Source: Cacajao melanocephalus
Lineage: Eukaryota > Chordata > Mammalia > Primates > Pitheciidae
DNA length: 64,000 nucleotides
Assembly (NCBI GenBank): GCA_963573385.1
Contig: CAUYLG010039163.1
Location: 103,293 to 167,292 of the forward strand
Reading direction: 5' to 3'
Made by a program: the position numbers and the translations under genes. Positions 13,240-24,561 of the stretch are shown one piece after another (position 1 is the first letter of the stretch; each line of letters begins with the position of its first letter). The notes beneath the pieces are model-generated. The model had not been told where the DNA came from. It did no database searches and saw only the letters and a list, made by a program, of their open reading frames with translations.

Positions 13240-13530
13240 TGTACTTATTCAACTACTATTAACTGTGTTTTACAAGATGCTCAAGAAAATTCTGGTACCT
13301 GGTATTACAACCGTGGCGGTTGGAAAATAAAGACAAAATGCCTTCCTTCGTGAAACCTACATTCTAATTTCAGTTGTATAGTAAATGGGTATAAATATAT
13401 TGGGTTGAATTGTGATAGATATTATGGGGAAGATACAGCAGAGCCGGTAGATAGGTTATGTATATATTTGTATTTTGGAGATAGGGTTTGCAATTTTCAG
13501 TGGTCTTCCAGAAAAGAGATCATTAGAAAG
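13240..13530 (-). mobile_element. L2 LINE 3' region
   Basis: Antisense L2: ACAAGATGCTCAAGAAAATT, ATGCCTTCCTTCGTGAAACC, CTACATTCTAATTT, GTGATAGATATTATGGGGAA, TTTGCAATTTTCAGTGGTCT. These parallel the L2 3' UTR blocks in order, including the TGGTCA...GAAGGCCTC block that codes near the end of ORF2. Confidence 0.7.
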
Positions 13531-14799
13531 ATTATGGAGAAATTGAAGTTTTATGTCGTATTTCTAATGTATTCTTCCTCGAAATTACATAATTGACTTT
13601 CTGAAAATTGCTTTTTAAATCCTATAACACGTAACAGTCTATTAACAGTAAAAATACTGCCCTACCTGCAACTGCCTACCTAATATGGCCTTATATTATT
13701 TATTCAAGTCAGTTTTTCACATAACTCATTTTTTGTGTTCAGTCTCACTTGACTCTCAAAATATCTTATACTAAATCTAAATGTCAAGATTCTTCTCACA
13801 TGTTTCTTCACATGGCTACATCATTATAGTTTGTTTTCTAATGATTGTGACCTATTATTTTCATGTGAACAACATCAAAAAGACATTAAAATTCTATTTA
13901 CTTCTCATAAGCTTATTTGAAAATAAGTTTGAAAAATTACCGAATCCAAAATTTAAAGATAGTGTATGCAATTATTGTAATTTAAGGAAATGAAAAATGG
14001 TATAGAAAAAGCTGTGAGTATAAAGAAAGGGAATATCAAAAATTTATATGAGAATCCACTGAGAATACTAGAAGTTTTGAAGGTAAAAAATTTTTACAAA
14101 GATTATGGACTGTGGGCACAGTAACTTCAGCCCTCATCAAATCTCATAATTAGGACATACCCTTGTATTTTGTGAAATTTAAATTGAGCAAGATGATATT
14201 TTTTACATGGTCACATAAGTGACTCATTCCAAGAAATGGTGCTGATATTCATAACATACGGAATCAATTATTTATAAAACATCTAATTACCTTGCCATGG
14301 TCATAGGATCTCCTTTAGTCTGACAAATCTTATATATAGTTATAAATTTCTCCAGAGATTAAATAATATATAGATTCATTTTTAGTGTGACTTTTAAAAC
14401 ATTGTATCCTCAACAGTTTATCAGTGGCCTAACTAGTCTGCCAAAACCCAGGGTTACCTTAAAAGCCTAGTTACCCTTTATGCAACCTCAAATCACAATA
14501 ATAACAAAAAAAATCTTGTTTAAATTCCCTCCACTATTGTCTATGAATAGGCTACTTGTTATTGTAATATTTCAATTGCAGCTAGTATACAAGAAAAGAC
14601 ATTTATCTTAAGAAATGGGTCAATTGTTGTTAATACATGTGGAGAATTTAGTGATTAGCAATTTATTGCATTATAACAGGAATGATTTTGTTTCTAATTA
14701 CCATTGGTATTGGGTTAAATGTTTGTGCAGTTGTGAATAGAATAGTTAGTACCAAGATGATATGTGTGTCATTCTTTTATACTAAATAAGAATCATGCA
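13531..14799. other. Unassigned AT-rich DNA
   Basis: Nothing recognised. Small plus-strand open frames at 13405-13596 and 13781-13993 have no start context, composition or homology suggesting a gene. Confidence 0.4.
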
Positions 14800-15960
14800 A
14801 TTCTTACATTTGCTGAAGTCGTAGGGGCAGGAAACTAACACCTCTGGACTCAAGAGTTTTCACCCAACAAGCTTGTTTTGACCTCTTTCTGGTAACTGCA
14901 GTAGAAAACTTTAGATTACGAAAGAGCTGAAATCTCCCTGGAAACACTATCTTTTTCTAATATTCTCCTTCAGGCATGGCAGTCTATAAAACTTCAGCTG
15001 TTTTTGCCATTCCTTTGAATGAGATAGCTGATGATACCTAGATAAGTGACAGAATTTGTGATGCTTCACTTTTCAAGAATAAGATTTTTGCCAAGGATGA
15101 TGGTTTGAAGACATTTTCTCCAGTTGGAGCATGAAAGTTGCCATTTTTCTAAAGAGAAATTTTTCAAAACCTAACACTTTACTAAAGGTATATGGACAAT
15201 TCAGACATTAATTAGAAATGATCTAGTGCTGACATTGTGGTCATTTTGTGAAGTAGGAAATCTTTTAGAGAGTAAGGAATGGATCACTTTGGTTAACTTA
15301 GGGTTACAAAGTGGTGGTTCAACATTTGATTTTAGCCTACTCTGATGATGAAGGTGGAAACTCTAATCAAACTGCATTTACTTCCTGAACCAAATATTTT
15401 CTTCCTCCCTGTGAGTAATCAGTTACTGCATTTTTCCAAGCTCTGACAATCTACAACTTTTTGCACACGTTATATATTCTTGTTAAAGGTACACATTCAG
15501 GGATGGTAACACAGACTGTTCAATGAGTGTGATATATTGGGACAACTGAGGACTTAATTGTGGCCAAATGATTGACAGATTATATCAACTCAGTAGAATA
15601 GGGAATTCTTAGAGCAGCTGTTTGTGTCCATCGTTGCTTCAAGACATTAATACACGCTTCTTCTTGAATAACTAGTTTTTAAGACATGACCACCTGCAAA
15701 ACCATCTGTTTGCTTATTTAATCTTATTTAGGTTTCATATATAGATTTGTTGTAAAAATGATTCTACTTTGGCCCCCAAATTTGTCTTGCTTGCAAACGT
15801 ATTATACCAACACAGCTGATATTTGTATACCCTCACAAGAAAAACAAATGCCAGTGCCATTTGAAACCAGTCGTTGGTTTCATTGGCATATTTACCTGGG
15901 AATATCTTTTTTTTCTAATTAGGAAATTTGTTTTTCTTCTAGTTAACATTGTTGACACAC
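14800..15960. other. Unassigned segment of higher sequence complexity
   Basis: About 1.1 kb with less homopolymer bias than its surroundings, no recognised repeat, and stops in all frames. It could be old unique non-coding sequence (possibly a conserved element) or a repeat too decayed to name. I cannot tell which from one sequence. Confidence 0.35.
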
Positions 15961-16048
15961 CAGTAATTTGCTTTAACATTCTGTATTTTGTGGTAATTGT
16001 TTTTCTGCTAGTTTCTTAGAATGCTAACATGCGTGTGCACATGCACAT

Positions 16049-16078
16049 GTGTGTGTGTGTGTGTGTGTGTGTATGAGT
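16049..16078. repeat. (TG)n microsatellite
   Basis: GTGTGTGT run of about 24 bp preceded by GCGTGTGCACATGCACATG and followed by a TG-rich trailer. Likely polymorphic. Confidence 0.95.
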
Positions 16079-16616
16079 GTATATGTGAATATAACTTTTA
16101 AAACTAGGAACTGAACAGAAAAAATGTATGAGCAACTAGATGAAGGAGGTAAAGTTTTCTACCTTTTTCACTTGGTATCAATTATCACAAGTTGATATAA
16201 GCTACTTTCTCAGTTTACTCTTATTTCAAATATACATTCATTAAATACCGTATTTTTAGAACTAAGTTTAGGTATATTAGGTACTTATTACTGAGCTTCA
16301 AACTCAATTATAAATTACTAAAATGATTTTTATAAATGTGACTAATAATTTAAACTTAAAATTCATATATTTTATATATTGTACCCACAGAACCAAACTA
16401 ATAAAGAGACATGCTTGATTTACAGATTTCTAAACTCTTAATTCAATCATAAATTGGTGTCATACAATGACAGGAATTTTTTTGAAAATTACCTTCAGGG
16501 TTTTTGCATTAATTTTTCTAAATGTAATGCTTTTAAAACATTCATTTTTTTTCATTTTCTCTTTTGATATTAAAAGAATATGTGTAACTAGAATTTTCTA
16601 ATATTTGAGGTTTAAC
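16079..16616. other. Unassigned AT-rich DNA
   Basis: No repeat consensus recognised between the (TG)n tract and the next Alu. Confidence 0.45.
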
Positions 16617-16936
16617 TAAAGAGAGAATATAGGCTGGGCGCAGGGGCTGATGCCTGTAATCCCAGCACTTTGGGAGGCTGAGGCAAACGGATCACGAGGC
16701 CAGGAGTTCGAGACCAGCCTGGCCAACATGGTGAAACCCCATCTCTACTAAAAATACAAAAAAATTAGCCAGGAGGGTGGTGTGTACCTGTAGTCCCAGC
16801 TACTCAGGAGGCTTAGGCAGGAGAATCATTTGAACCACAATACAGAGGCTGCAGTGAGCCGAGATCACACCACTGCACTCCAGCCTGGGCAACAGAGCAA
16901 GACTCTGACTCAAAATAAAATAAATAAAGAGAGAAT
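16617..16936 (+). mobile_element. Alu SINE with 12 bp TSD
   Basis: Complete sense Alu, 16632 to about 16925, ending in an A-rich (AAAT)n tail. It is flanked by TAAAGAGAGAAT at 16617-16628 and 16925-16936. Left-monomer sequence (GGGCGCAGGGGCTGATGCCTG, AGACCAGCCTGGCCAACATG) is close to AluS. Confidence 0.96.
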
Positions 16937-17365
16937 GTTAATTTTAAGATTTGCTTTTTTTCTTAGACAAGCTAAATGACCTCTAGGTTATAAATGGTTC
17001 TTTACATAGAAAATATAGAATAATTCAGATTTTTCATGAAAATAATATCAGATACACAAATATTTTAGAAAGCATGATATGGATAGTAAAAATATCATAT
17101 AATTTAGTTTTTTTAGAAAATATAAAAATCCATCATACATTAGTTTGGGGTTTAAAACAATATAATGAATGTGTTTAGGTGCTTTTTAGTTTTGAAATGA
17201 TAGCTGAGTTATGAAACCAGAGTTTGAGGAGGATCACAATATTCCCTTCACACTTACGTAACTCCTCTCATTCTGATTCCATACAATGATATACACAGAA
17301 TTCTGTAACCAAAACTCAAGCTCAATTTTTTGCTATCTTGTTTTTCTGATTTGCAGTAGTTGCAT

Positions 17366-17387
17366 AAAATTAGATATATCTAATTTT
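17366..17387. repeat. Perfect 22 bp palindrome
   Basis: AAAATTAGATA followed directly by its reverse complement TATCTAATTTT, with no spacer. It could extrude as a small cruciform. In AT-rich DNA a short perfect palindrome may be coincidental. Confidence 0.9.
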
Positions 17388-17677
17388 CAGGATGAATTAT
17401 ATCTAAAACAATTTATTGACATTTTAATATTGGCTAGTTTTATTCATTTGGGGTTGTTTTTATCATGAAGATCAGAGTAGAATATCTGCAATGTGTTCAG
17501 ATACGTGCAATATGAAGGAAAATGTAAAATTCACCAAGGAAAGAAAAGCAAATTACAAAATTGTAAGATATGGAAAGAAGAGTTTTAAACAATATAAGAG
17601 AAAATATTTGGAAGTTATACTGGGTCACAAATGCAATGTGACACTGACTAACATTTTAATCATAAGAATAATGAGAA

Positions 17678-17823
17678 GGCTGGGCAGTGGCTCACACCTG
17701 TAGTCTCAGCACTTTGGGAGGTTAAGGTGGACAGAATGCTTGAGCTCAGGAGTTTCAGACCCAACTGGTGAAACTTCATCTCTACAAACAAACAAACAAA
17801 AATTAGCCAGGCATGATGGGAGG
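17678..17823 (+). mobile_element. Alu left monomer, 3'-truncated
   Basis: GGCTGGGCAGTGGCTCACAC through AAAATTAGCCAGGCATGATG, with a central (CAAA)n tract at 17787-17801. The left arm and first bases of the right arm are present, then the Alu stops without a tail, so the right part was lost by deletion. Confidence 0.9.
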
Positions 17824-19412
17824 TTAAATTTCCTAATGAGAAAAGAGGGAGAAACTACAGCCCTGAGACTTTCAGCTAGGATATTAAAGGCATTGATAGG
17901 TCAAGACTAATCAGTCAAGTCACTGTGCTGAAATCTTTCAGGAATTAGGTACACTTAACTTCAGAACTAGATGCCCAGCAGAGGGATTGATTGTGAATCT
18001 GTTTTATTCCAAATCTGTACTTAATAATTAATTATCTAAAGTCATAGAGGAAACTTTTGTCTTTTCCCTATGTGTTATCTGGCTGTCTTTCAGTTGTTAA
18101 GAATCAAGTTGAATTATAGCTATCCATCATCTTGCTTTCCAAAAGGAAACAACTATTTTTGTGAGTTATCAGAAATGGCACACAGCTTTCAATATTTTTC
18201 TTCCCCCTCATCATTTTCGTATCAGCAAATATGTAATTTTTATCATTTAGAAGAAACTATCTTATATCCTATTAAAACATCCTTTGTGTTTATAACAAAT
18301 TTTTAAAAAGTCTATATTTTTGTATTGTTTGCAATTCAAACCCATCTATTTTAACTTTAGAGATGGGCCAATTATTTAACATTAAAAACATATGCTACAG
18401 GAAGTGACAAGTGTGTTTGTATCAAATATTAAAATAACTAAGACATATTTAATTTTTTGACTAATAACTTCTTGGGGAGTATTAAACCAACAGCAAAATA
18501 TACTGTGTCCATAATGAATAGCTTAAACATGAAAAAATATATATGTTACTGAATAAGGGCTGTGAAATAAATTTTAATAGATAATAGGCATATTGTGTTG
18601 ATCAATACAAGAATTCTGCCATATACTTTACTATAAAATTAGAGTAATACAAATGCACAAAATATGTATTTCTGTACTTGATCTTTCTTCAAGGAGAATG
18701 AAGTCCAATGATATAATTATGTTTTCCTGTCTTCTTTTATGGCAAAATGATTTTTTTTGTTAAGATCCAAGATATAGGTTATATATTCTTTTCCAAAAAT
18801 CATCTCTTAAATGAGTTTTATTTACGTTAATTTGTGATTTCATTTCAGTAGATTTTTACTGTCTTTCAGAAAATTGTTTTGTTGTCCACTTAAATCTAGG
18901 GCATTTTACACAATTCTGAAGTGTAAGTTTCTTAGCAACAGGAAAAATGGGGAACATCTTAAAACTAATTTTAGTTTCTGAAGTAAGCATATCAAATAAA
19001 CCTTGTATTTAATCCTCTACAAATAACTCCTCTGGTTTAGGTACAATGATGAATCCAGAGAAACAGATAATAGTAAATTGCTTGGATCTGGAAGACAACT
19101 TCAGGTGTCTCTACTTACTGAGGTGTTTCTGTTAACAGGCACAGATTATCACTGCAGCTGAAGACTTCAGTTCTGAAGTAATACTGTCAATAGCTGCAAA
19201 CCTGGATTAAAAGGATTTATGCTCATGAAGCGTTTGTTTACTTATTTGCAAGTAGTAGATTATAATAGTATTATTATTTAGATAACATGGGATAATATTT
19301 GTAAGGTACTTCACTATGACTAGAGTATATTTAAGCTGAATAAATGCTTACATCATTATTACTTATCTCAAGATTATATCAGAGACTTATAAATTCTTAT
19401 GAGTTGTTATGA
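17824..19412. other. Unassigned AT-rich DNA
   Basis: No repeat family or exon recognised. Minor open frames at 18070-18306 and 19399-19605 are not supported as genes. Confidence 0.4.
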
Positions 19413-19468
19413 AAAACAACTGGATACCTACTCCAGTATAAAAACAACTGGATACCTACTCCAGTATA
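19413..19468. repeat. Perfect 28 bp tandem duplication (2 copies)
   Basis: Unit AAAACAACTGGATACCTACT plus CCAGTATA occurs twice head to tail with no mismatch (19413-19440, 19441-19468). The lack of differences means it is recent or under homogenisation, and it may be polymorphic in copy number. Confidence 0.97.
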
Positions 19469-19534
19469 AAAGCCTTTCATGCTATGCTAATGTGTCTGTT
19501 CTATTTTTGTTTTTGAAATGTAGTTTAATCATTG

Positions 19535-19650
19535 AACTTCGTGGTTATTTCTTGAGCACACATAATGTGTGCAACAACCCCTCTAGGTGCAGCAGTTATG
19601 CCTAGTATAAATCACATTTTTTCTCTTACGAGGCTTCTGGGCAAGAGGTG
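19535..19650 (-). mobile_element. L2 LINE 3' end fragment
   Basis: Antisense L2: TTTCTTGAGCACACATAATG, TGCAACAACCCCTCTAGGTG, CAGCAGTTATGCCTAG. Compare the antisense L2 order TTATTGAGCACCTACTATGTGCCAGGCACTGTTCTAGGCG. Confidence 0.6.
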
Positions 19651-20095
19651 GCAAGGGGGGACATATAAGCAGTATCAGCATCCAGTGGATGTTTATTAGT
19701 CAGGCAAGAGATTGAAAACTTGGCAACTTGAAAACATAGAGAAAGTGATTTGTGCATAATCAAAGCAGAGCTGAGAACTATGTCTTATATATTGATAAAT
19801 ATTTACCTAATATGGGTGTGGAGGAAATACAAGCAAAATAATTTAATGACATAAACCTTTGAAGAGGTTTATACTTCTTGAGACAACCTAATGGATTTGT
19901 GTTTTAAGGTAATCATCACTTAATTAAGATTTCAATGGTGTGCTATATGTCAACTTAAAAGTCATTCAAGGGGGACCAAAATTACTTTAACTTAGGAACA
20001 TATTGAATGTGGCTGAGACACAGTAGAAGAAAACTTGTGAAATAAACATAGACAATGTGTATCTCATGGAACATCATACATACACACACACTTTG
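19651..20095. other. Unassigned DNA
   Basis: No feature recognised. Confidence 0.4.
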
Positions 20096-20138
20096 TATAT
20101 GTATATATATAATAATAATATATATAACATATATATAT
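20096..20138. repeat. AT-rich simple repeat
   Basis: TATATATATAATAATAATATATATAAC-type mixture of (TA)n and (TAA)n, next to the T-rich end of the following Alu. Confidence 0.9.
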
Positions 20139-20440
20139 TATTTTAAGAGACAAGGTCTTGCTCTGTCACCCAGCTGGAAGGGAAGTGGTGGGTAGTAGGG
20201 GTCATCGTTCACTAACCGAATTCTCAAACTCCTTAGCTCAAGTGATCCTCCCTCCTCAGCCTCCTAAGTAGCTGGTACTGCAAGTGCATGCCCCCATAAC
20301 TGGCTCATTATTAAAAAATATTTTTCTATATGAGGTCTTGTTATGTTGCTCAGTCTGATGTCAAACTCCTGGCCTCAAGTGATTCTCCCACCTCGGCATC
20401 CCTAGTTGAGTTTACAGGAATGAGCTGCTGTGCACAGCTG
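20139..20440 (-). mobile_element. Old Alu SINE (AluJ-like), antisense
   Basis: GAGACAAGGTCTTGCTCTGT at the start, CAGCCTCCTAAGTAGCTGGT in the middle, and a second monomer ending TTTACAGGAATGAGCTGCTG. Both monomers are present but diverged by many transitions, and no TSD remains. That fits the oldest Alu group. Confidence 0.92.
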
Positions 20441-21122
20441 AAGATTTTTTAAAATCTGAATTATATATTAGATTTTCATTTATGTTATGCTCATATACAT
20501 CTGTTTAGTAATTCTTTAATTTAAAAAGTAACAATTATATTTAGATAAAAGTTGTTCTCTGGTGTCTTTAATATTTATTTTGTGCTAGTTTCTGTTTTAT
20601 CTTGCTATTCATGCTTAATTCAAATTGAAGCTATTAAATATTTATCATTAATTCATGTAATTTATAAGTTGTAGGCTTACAAATTAGTGGAATTCAGTTA
20701 CACAGTATTCATGCTTGCTTTGTCATGCTTCTTCAACGTCTGGTCACTAATTTAGGGACCATGTTATAAATTTATATCCTGATTGGGAGTAATTCAGGAA
20801 GGCATATGCTTCACCAAGATTTACTTAACAAACTTACATTCTAGCAGATGCTATGTTAGAGGAGAACTGCTCAGCTAGTTGATGCAAAAGAAAGATGCCG
20901 TGTCCTTGTATAGATGCTTGGCAGGCAGGTTCCTCTGTATCACAAAGTCAACATAAATTTTGAGTTAAAAGTTTTACATATAAATCTAAATCTCTACAGT
21001 TTGTGTATGTAAGTCAAATTGAATACTTTTTGAACTAATCACTTTAAATAATCTATTTATCGTCTATAATGGGCAAAGGATAGAAACAGGCAGAGTCTGT
21101 CTTTAGTCTCAAGACAGGGAAA
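20441..21122. other. Unassigned DNA, possible decayed L2
   Basis: At 20815-20970 the order ACTTACATTCTAGCAGATGC then ATGCCGTGTCCTTG vaguely resembles antisense L2, too weak to call. The rest is unassigned. Confidence 0.3.
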
Positions 21123-21158
21123 TCTTACCAAGTAAGATTTCTTACCAAGTAAGATTGA
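21121..21158. repeat. Tandem pair of 17 bp hairpin-forming units
   Basis: CTTACCAAGTAAGATTT (21124-21140) is followed by CTTACCAAGTAAGATTG (21141-21157). Each unit is a small hairpin with AATCTTA/TAAGATT stems around CCAAG. Confidence 0.9.
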
Positions 21159-21852
21159 CAACAATATCATGACAGTAACTCCTCCTCTATCTTGATTTGA
21201 ATGCTTCTCAGAGCTATCTTTAGTTGCTAGTTCCATGAATATGGAAGGCATTGTCATTTTTCAAACCAGTATTGATCTCCCTCTGCCTTAGTAACATTGC
21301 TTTCACTTGTATGCCTATGTTTTGTTGCCTTTCTATTTTCCTAGAATGTTGGCCCGACCGATACCTTATATTAATCTAATACCCTTGGTAGTGAAGCCAT
21401 GTACCAAGAATGGCAGAATAAAATGACAGAAAACACTTGTTTCCTTAGTGTCTTCTAGAGTGGCTATAGCAGCCTTTAGTATCCTTTCATTAATTTTACA
21501 CACAAAAAGTAAAACTATAACATACGGAAGTCACTAAGTCAGGGTCTCTTACATCAGTAGGCAATGTAATTTCTAACTGATAAACAACAAAAAAGCACAG
21601 TGATTGTTTTCAACCTTGAAGTATTATTAATTATATAAATTTAAAGAAAAAAGCTGCACCAGAGTACACAGGCCACTTCACTGGGCTTGATACCCTCAGA
21701 AAACTCTGACTATGCGCCTTTAGCCTAGCTGATTAGACATAGGAATATTTTACTGTCTGGAGTAAAAAATATTATTTTTGTTTAAAATGAAAATAGTGTT
21801 ATTTTTACCAGAAATATAATACATGGTCATTGTAAAGATTAAAATAAGTCAC
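21159..21852. other. Unassigned DNA
   Basis: No known repeat or gene recognised. The minus open frame at 21057-21257 is not supported. Confidence 0.4.
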
Positions 21853-21972
21853 GCCAGGTCTGGTGGCTCATGCCTGAGCCCAGGGCTTCAAGGCTACCAT
21901 AACCTAAGATTGCACCACTGCACTAAAGCCTGAGCCACACAGCAAAACTTGTCTCTAAAAACAAAGTAAAAC
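21853..21972 (+). mobile_element. Alu-related monomer with internal deletion
   Basis: GCCAGGTCTGGTGGCTCATG is the Alu 5' end. It jumps directly to AGCCCAGGGCTTCAAGGCTA and then GATTGCACCACTGCACTAAAGCCTG, the right part, with an A-rich tail. The middle is missing. It may be an internally deleted AluJ or an old 7SL-derived monomer. Confidence 0.85.
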
Positions 21973-22138
21973 TACTTTAAAATTTAAATTATTCATAATT
22001 TTTATATTTATGTGCAATTCCCATTAATATAATTTTTCAGTAGTTTTCTAAGTATTTTTAAACATGAATTATTTATAAATTGACTTTTAAAATTAGTGAT
22101 ATAATATAGGCATTTTTCTTTGTCAATGAATACAGATG

Positions 22139-22290
22139 GTATGTTAGTTTCTCTTAGCTGCTGTAACATAGTACCACAATCTTGGTGGCTTAAAATAATA
22201 GAAATGTATTTTGTCACAGTACTGGAGGCCACATGTCCAAAGTCATCCACACTAGATTGAAATCAAGGGTTGGCAGAATTGTGCTACATG
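22139..22290 (-). mobile_element. MLT1-type LTR fragment (MaLR)
   Basis: TTAGCTGCTGTAACATAGTA, ACCACAATCTTGGTGGCTTA, AGTACTGGAGGCCACATGTC and AAATCAAGGGTTGGCAGAAT follow the antisense of an MLT1 LTR 3' half. The 5' half is missing. Confidence 0.85.
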
Positions 22291-22529
22291 TATACATTTA
22301 AGCATGTTAGATATGCAAAATAACCTTTACAAGGTCAAGAAAAAAGAAGTAAAAATATCACACTGTGATTTTGAAAGAGATCCAGTTGTAGAAATTCAGA
22401 GGCATTGAGATTCTTTTTTGTGTGTGTTTTTCTAAATTACGCTGTGTTCATGGTAATATTATTTAACCTATAAGCATTTATATTTATCTTTAAAAGCAGT
22501 AGACTAAAGAAAATAATGCTCTTTCTTTC

Positions 22530-22712
22530 TATTAGAAGGGTTTTGATTATTTATTTATTTATATTATTTATTTTTTTTTTTGAGACAGGGCCTTACTGTG
22601 TTGCTCAGGATAGTCTTGAACTCCAGGACTCAAGCAATCCTCCTCCCATGTTGGCCTCCCAAAGTGTTGTGATTACAGACAACAGCCACCACATCTGGCT
22701 GAATAGAAGGTT
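22530..22712 (-). mobile_element. Alu left-monomer element (FLAM/AluJ-like), antisense
   Basis: A T-rich start at 22540-22580, GAGACAGGGCCTTACTGTGT, AACTCCAGGACTCAAGCAAT and an end at CACATCTGGCTGAA. It is only one monomer long. A short TAGAAGG flank at 22533-22539 and 22704-22710 is a possible TSD, which would make it a free left monomer and not a broken dimer. Confidence 0.85.
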
Positions 22713-22749
22713 TTTAAACCTCAGCACCGCCTCATTGATAATATGGGCC

Positions 22750-22915
22750 AGATAATTCTTCCGTGTGGATGACTGTCCTATGCATTATCACATGCATTGC
22801 TGGTCTCTACTTGCCAGATGCTGGTAGCAACAATTCCCCCTCTTCCAAGATGCTACAACAAAAATTTCTTTAGACACGGACAAATGTCCCTTGGAGTTGA
22901 GATCCTCATACTATC
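22750..22915 (-). mobile_element. hAT-Charlie MITE fragment (MER5A-like)
   Basis: Antisense order of a common Charlie-group MITE: ATAATTCTTCCGTGTGGATG, GACTGTCCTATGCATTATCA, CTCTACTTGCCAGATGCTGG, GACACGGACAAATGTCCCTT. Terminal inverted repeats are eroded. The subfamily name is from memory. Confidence 0.8.
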
Positions 22916-23046
22916 CTTTACTACTTATTTAGTGTAAGTGATTTCTTCAGGCCTCCCCTAGTGTCAATATTGTACCATTCCAACTAATATAATTAATATT
23001 TGGAGGTTCATAGCTTAATACTTGGTGGTTGATAGACTATTCAATG

Positions 23047-23120
23047 CTGATGTGACAACCAAAAATCTCCATACACTGCCACATATCTTCTGGAAGGCAA
23101 AATTGTTCTCAGTTGAAAAC
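23047..23120 (-). mobile_element. Second hAT-Charlie MITE fragment (MER5A-like)
   Basis: GATGTGACAACCAAAAATCT, CATACACTGCCACATATCTT and GGCAAAATTGTTCTCAGTTG match the other half of the same MITE family as at 22750. It repeats part of that family's sequence, so it is a second copy or a rearranged piece. Confidence 0.75.
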
Positions 23121-23284
23121 TTATTATCTAATGTATGTGATAGGAATAAAGTTTAATGCATTTAAAAATATAGAAAAGTAAAAGTAAACAAACCATTCTC
23201 ACTGACCTATGTGTTTCAAATTAATTAGTTGAATGTTCTTTTTCTAATGTTTACTATGTTAAGATCTTCAAACAGACCTTTATA

Positions 23285-23385
23285 GAGCTGAAAGGGACAC
23301 TGTGAAGAGTATAGTTCAATCCTCTTATTTTGTAATCCAAGAAATGGAAACAACAAGAAGAAAATGTCTTGTATATTATTCATAA
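23285..23385. mobile_element. Possible ancient mammalian repeat
   Basis: TAGAGCTGAAAGGGACACTG, TCAATCCTCTTATTTTGTAA, CCAAGAAATGGAAAC resembles a widespread mammalian repeat with TAGAGCTGGAAGGGACCTTAG and CCTCATTTTACAGATGAGGAAAC motifs (MIR3/L3-like). The family is not certain. Confidence 0.4.
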
Positions 23386-24072
23386 TTATATGGAAAATCA
23401 TTTTTGAAAAAATATTTAAATCAATATGATTGAAACAAAACAATTTTATTTATAAAATGACAAACTTAGAAAGTATGTAGTCATGGAATATAGAAGACAT
23501 TATGAGGAGGCTATATGTTAAGAGCTAAAATAATTGAGTGATCCAACTTAAGCCTGGAAATTCAGCTCAGCCAAAGTAATAAACTTGTATACAATAAAGG
23601 GCTTTAGGTGTTCATGTGATGTTGACTTTTTGCTTTTTATTGATATATTCCAAGATAAATTTATTACAGTTGTCAATTTTTATTTTAATTTATTATGTAC
23701 AATGTTTGCTTTAAATAAAAACCAAAGGCATAAAATTTCAAACATTATATACATTATTAAGAGGTTAAATTAATGATTTTAATATATTTCTTTTCTAGAT
23801 AGTAAATGTTATATAAATTTGGGTTCACATGTTTGAATAAACAAATTTAATGGCACATTGTTTTTTCTTGAATACTGATTCTTTCTTTCATAATTTAATA
23901 AATAACAGCATAGCAACCGTGCCTTAAAGTTGATACTCTCCGTAGAGAGCTTGGAGTGTCAGTCTCATTGACTGACTACGTGAGGATACAGTAATTTTGA
24001 TGCCATGCATACTGAGGTGGAGTTGATGATCTATGACGTGAGGTAGTAAACTGGAATTGTATTGGTGCCCAA
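23386..24072. other. Unassigned AT-rich DNA
   Basis: No repeat consensus recognised up to the first copy of the 24.1/25.4 kb direct repeat. Confidence 0.4.
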
Positions 24073-24177
24073 TTTTACTATACTTAATAGTTCATGCTTT
24101 ACCAAACCCGCTTCAATCTAATCTAGCTAGACTGAAGAGATGCATGATTCTAATGCAGATAATAACTTGGAAGTCAT
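24073..24177 (+). repeat. Direct repeat A, copy 1
   Basis: 105 bp matching 25408-25516 in the same orientation, with about nine substitutions and one 4 bp indel (about 91% by eye). Landmarks: TACTTAATAGTTCA, CTTTACCAAAC, GCTAGACTGAAGA, GCAGATAATAACTTGGAAGT. It belongs to no family I know. Confidence 0.93.
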
Positions 24178-24328
24178 CTCCTGTAGGTGTGCCCTGCTCC
24201 CCCCAGATTTGTGTGGCAGAATTAATCCAGGATGCATATTTTTCCTAAATAAATTGCTTTGCTGATTCTATGAAATTTATTCTATAATGATCAAAGAGAT
24301 TCTGATCAAGGAATTTGACTAATATATG

Positions 24329-24561
24329 ACACATATCACATTATACTAATATTTCTACTAAGCCTGTGTTTTCATACCATGTCAAGAGTCAGAACTATGT
24401 GGATGAGTCTCCTGACAGACCAGATTTCAATCTCAAGTGATGTAAAATTGACTGCATTTTAGTTTGACTTTTCCTTTACTTATTTTTCTTTTAAGAACTT
24501 AATACAGCTTTTAGATGAACTGGCGTACATTCTGTCCTGCTGTGACATACATCCAGTTAAT
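24329..24561 (+). repeat. Inverted repeat B, left arm
   Basis: About 233 bp pairing with the reverse complement of 24937-25164 at about 83% identity by eye. Conserved blocks: ATCACATTATAC, GTCAGAACTAT, CAGATTTCAAT, TTTGACTTTTC, ATACAGCTTTTAGATGAACT, TACATTCTGTC, TGCTGTGACATA, CCAGTTAAT. Confidence 0.93.

Noticed and set aside
19399..19605. 68-codon frame with an internal repeated peptide
   Set aside because: The repeat is simply the 28 bp DNA duplication; no sign of coding selection.
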